Source: Antarctobacter heliothermus (GTDB lineage Bacteria; Pseudomonadota; Alphaproteobacteria; Rhodobacterales; Rhodobacteraceae). From it: a DNA stretch of 64,000 bases. The stretch is from contig NZ_FZON01000014.1 in the NCBI RefSeq assembly GCF_900188425.1, positions 1-64,000 of the forward strand, written 5' to 3'. This document shows, piece by piece, positions 62,073 to 64,000 of the stretch (within the stretch, counting starts at the first letter, position 1; every line of letters begins with the position of its first letter). Position numbers and translations under genes: made by a program. The notes under the pieces were generated by a model, which was given only the letters and a program-made list of their open reading frames with translations, was not told where the DNA came from and ran no database searches.

Positions 62073-63328
62073 AGGTCCAATCCACTGTCCGCCAGACAGG
62101 TGGCCGGGAACTGCTTGCACAGCAGGTCGGTCGCCAGAAAAGGCAACGCGGCATCAATGTCGTCGATCGGGTCGGGCCAGACCGCATTGACGGTCTCCTG
62201 CGCCTGTTTGCCCTCCGCCAATTCCCGGATCAGCCGGTTAAAGCGCACCGGCGCCAACCCGCCAAAGACCCCAGGCTCGGAGGTCACGAAAGCGATCAGA
62301 TCCTCTGCGCCGGGCACCGCCACGCACGACCGGTCTGTATCAGTGTCCGGGGCGGCATCCGGATCGGGGTCCAGAGGTGGCGTCGGCGGGGTCTCGGCCG
62401 GGACCGCCGGAGGGGCCGCAGGGTCCCCGCCCGCCGAAAGCACTGTCAGAAAGCGCGTGATCTCGGCAATCGGATTTGCCACACAAGCGGTTTGGTCCAG
62501 CGTCGGCGCGGCGGTGGACAGCACCTCTTGCGCGCGGGCATTGAGGCGCACCGCTGCCGCCCGACACACATCCCCCACCGATAGCTGTTCTTCGTCCAGC
62601 GCCGCCTGTGCCGTGGCCAATTCAGCGATCCGCGCCTGCGCATCCTGCGTCAGCCGGGCAACCTGTGCATCCAGATCCGCCCGGACGTCAGTCAACGTGT
62701 CGATCTCCGCCGCAAGAACCACGTTGTCCGCGCTCACCTCTGCCAGCTCCGCTTCCAGCGCCGCAATCCTGGCTTGCAGATCCGCCTCGACCGGGGCGCA
62801 AACCTGATCCGTCTCAAAGGAACACTGGGCAATCAGCCCCTTGACCTGTTCGCGGAAATAGAGCGTGCGGCGCGACAGAAAATCGACGCAGCCAAGCACG
62901 GTCAGATTGGCGGCGCGGCAGTCGGGCGGCATCCTGTAGGCGGAAATGAACGCCGGGCAGTCCGCATCCTCAACCGCGCTGATATCGCAATACAGGTGAA
63001 GTGAGAACTGTCCGAGCAAGTCCTGACAGTCCTCAGACGACAGTCCCGCCTCGGCGCACAGCGCAGGCGGCGCGGCGGACACCGGCCCCGGCACAACTTC
63101 CTGGTCTGGTACCACCGGGACTGGCGCAGCATCCGGCAAAGTGTCAGGCTCGGGCGTTGGGACAGGGTCCGCAACCTGCCCCGGCACGGGGTCTGGATCA
63201 AGGCTCTCGTCCTGTGCCTGCGCTACCTGCAATGTCATGAAAACCAAGACCATTGATGTCAGGATGCGTCTGATGGCATGGCGGCGCAGCCCCGCCCGTT
63301 TCGGTTCAATCTCAAAATCAAAAAACAT
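62063..63328 (-). CDS. Exported coiled-coil protein, 421 residues
   Basis: Start at ATG 63328 (AAGGA upstream); a second ATG at 63253 would give a shorter signal peptide. After the signal (MVLVFMTLQVAQAQD) come an acidic Pro/Asp-rich linker, a cysteine-rich region (CAEAGLSSEDCQDLLGQFSL; CDISAVEDADCPAF), a coiled coil (about 195-275; ADLQARIAALEAELAEVSAD), another Pro/Asp linker and a C-terminal domain ending FPATCLADSGLDLCP. First gene of the minus-strand operon. No family recognised. The coiled coil suggests oligomerisation in the periplasm. Confidence 0.68.
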   Translation of the reverse strand: MFFDFEIEPKRAGLRRHAIRRILTSMVLVFMTLQVAQAQDESLDPDPVPGQVADPVPTPEPDTLPDAAPVPVVPDQEVVPGPVSAAPPALCAEAGLSSEDCQDLLGQFSLHLYCDISAVEDADCPAFISAYRMPPDCRAANLTVLGCVDFLSRRTLYFREQVKGLIAQCSFETDQVCAPVEADLQARIAALEAELAEVSADNVVLAAEIDTLTDVRADLDAQVARLTQDAQARIAELATAQAALDEEQLSVGDVCRAAAVRLNARAQEVLSTAAPTLDQTACVANPIAEITRFLTVLSAGGDPAAPPAVPAETPPTPPLDPDPDAAPDTDTDRSCVAVPGAEDLIAFVTSEPGVFGGLAPVRFNRLIRELAEGKQAQETVNAVWPDPIDDIDAALPFLATDLLCKQFPATCLADSGLDLCP

Positions 63329-63373
63329 TTGCTATCCTTGGGACCACGGGTATCTTCGGACGGTGACACGCGT

Positions 63374-63400
63374 TTGACAAGGTCTCAGGCCTCCCTGAGA
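63374..63400 (+). promoter_or_regulatory. Possible promoter and operator in the last divergent gap
   Basis: TTGACA (63374-63379) is a perfect -35 sequence, followed by TCTCAGG (63383-63389) / CCTGAGA (63394-63400), a 7-bp-arm inverted repeat that could be an operator or a small hairpin. No good -10 is visible 17 bases further on (GAGAAA). It lies between the divergent exported-protein genes. Confidence 0.35.
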
Positions 63401-63424
63401 AAAGCAATTTTTGGATCGTCCCTT

Positions 63425-64000
63425 ATGCCGTTTTCCGTCTTCCATTCCCTGATTTCCCGTTCCTCTCTGGTGCCTTTTCTGGTCGCAAGCGGGGTTGTGG
63501 CGGGCGCCGGACCTGCGCGTGCGCAGGATACTCCCGATCCGGTGAGTTTTGCCGTCGAACAGTGTTCAACCGGCGATATGCTGTCCACCTGCCCGAACTA
63601 TTGTCAGGTGGCCTGCACCTCGACCAAGTTCCTGCTCGACAATACGGAGGCTTGCGATACCGCGATGACCGCCCTGCCGGACGCGGATGAGGCAAGCTGC
63701 CCGGTGCCGTCGGAAACCGGGCTTGTCACCCTACAGGCCTGTATCGACGAGAAACGCCAGATCCCACGTGAACCCAGCCGTGTCATTGCCCGCAACAAGG
63801 AACGGCTGGCCATCTTCGACGCCTTCTTTTCGGATCGCCCCGCCTGCGCAATCTCCAGCCTTGCGCTGGAGGCGATGTTTGGCTGCCTCAGCGGAGAGAC
63901 CGGCGTGGTTCAGCGTGAATACGATGCCATGCCGTCGCTGGGGCTCAGCGACCGGCCTCTGAACGGCGATGAACTGGTCAAACTGGCCTGCAGCATTGGC
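63425..64000 (+). CDS. Exported cysteine-rich protein of unknown function (partial)
   Basis: Open frame from ATG 63425 to the end of the window, at least 192 codons. Signal peptide with SLVPFLVASGVVAGAGPARA before QDTPD. The mature part has many cysteines (EQCSTGDMLSTCPNYCQVAC and later ACDT-type, SCPV, QACI, PACA, FGCL, LACS spacings), suggesting a disulfide-rich periplasmic or secreted protein. It resembles the cysteine-rich parts of the two exported proteins of the operon on its left in style but I see no clear alignment. Same strand as the ABC operon. The stop is outside the window. Confidence 0.68.
   Translation, partial: MPFSVFHSLISRSSLVPFLVASGVVAGAGPARAQDTPDPVSFAVEQCSTGDMLSTCPNYCQVACTSTKFLLDNTEACDTAMTALPDADEASCPVPSETGLVTLQACIDEKRQIPREPSRVIARNKERLAIFDAFFSDRPACAISSLALEAMFGCLSGETGVVQREYDAMPSLGLSDRPLNGDELVKLACSIG

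Overview
The window looks like chromosomal DNA of a marine-type alphaproteobacterium of the order Rhodobacterales (Roseobacter/Rhodobacter group). The DNA is GC-rich. Several gene sets are typical of that order: the cysG-DUF2849-sulfite reductase-cysH-DUF934 sulfur cluster beside an Lrp-type regulator, a ferredoxin-NADP reductase of the Rhodobacter type, a DksA homologue without a four-cysteine zinc site, and a NtrC/DctD-like regulator without the GAFTGA loop. No rRNA, complete tRNA or CRISPR array is visible. No genes of a named phage are intact.

Bases 1-11.75 kb are a damaged, accessory-like stretch. The window opens inside an IS5-family element whose right end has cut off the start of a metallophosphoesterase gene. 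Next is a ugpBAEC-type ABC importer (sn-glycerol-3-phosphate or similar) whose binding-protein gene carries an in-frame amber codon, with a phosphodiesterase-like EEP gene coupled to its end. After it come a frameshifted phage-type cytosine methyltransferase, a ParD/ParE-like toxin-antitoxin pair with a perfect palindromic operator, a tRNA-Met 3' fragment that resembles an attachment-site scar, and a dctB/dctD-like two-component pair in which dctB is frameshifted and DctD has a degenerate AAA+ domain.

Bases 11.8-33 kb are mostly housekeeping: a cytochrome P450; the assimilatory sulfur operon (siroheme synthase, sulfite reductase, APS-type reductase) facing an Lrp regulator; Fpr; a membrane-anchored LEA-like repeat protein; infC with a probable ATA start; and a methyltransferase. 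Then follow proteins of the type that matures molybdenum hydroxylases (molybdopterin-binding protein, XdhC, a MoxR AAA+ ATPase and, 3.5 kb on, a CoxE-like VWA protein), interspersed with a FAD monooxygenase, DksA, an AEC permease, a GNAT enzyme, a DUF2927 lipoprotein and a 55-residue membrane protein missed by most gene callers.

Bases 33-52 kb hold envelope and catabolic genes: an uncharacterised anchored protein, a translationally coupled SUMF1-like/NAGPA-like exported pair, a Hint-domain protein with a strong palindromic upstream site, a GMC oxidoreductase with a divergent LysR regulator, a 996-residue six-haem cytochrome c, a divergent RpiR regulator and dimethylglycine-dehydrogenase-like flavoenzyme, a PLP enzyme, and a DEAD-box helicase with a long charged repeat tail.

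Bases 52.3-64 kb are the best candidate for an undescribed system. A single-chain MacB-like ABC ATPase-permease is followed by three genes joined end to start (a 745-residue exported protein, an exported SH3-like/VWA protein, and a single-span membrane protein). Facing them is a coupled three-gene operon of exported and membrane proteins, and then another exported cysteine-rich protein that runs off the window. Almost every product is membrane-bound or secreted, and apart from the ABC and VWA domains I recognise none of them. Together they suggest an envelope-located machine built around an ABC mechanotransmitter and a VWA protein.
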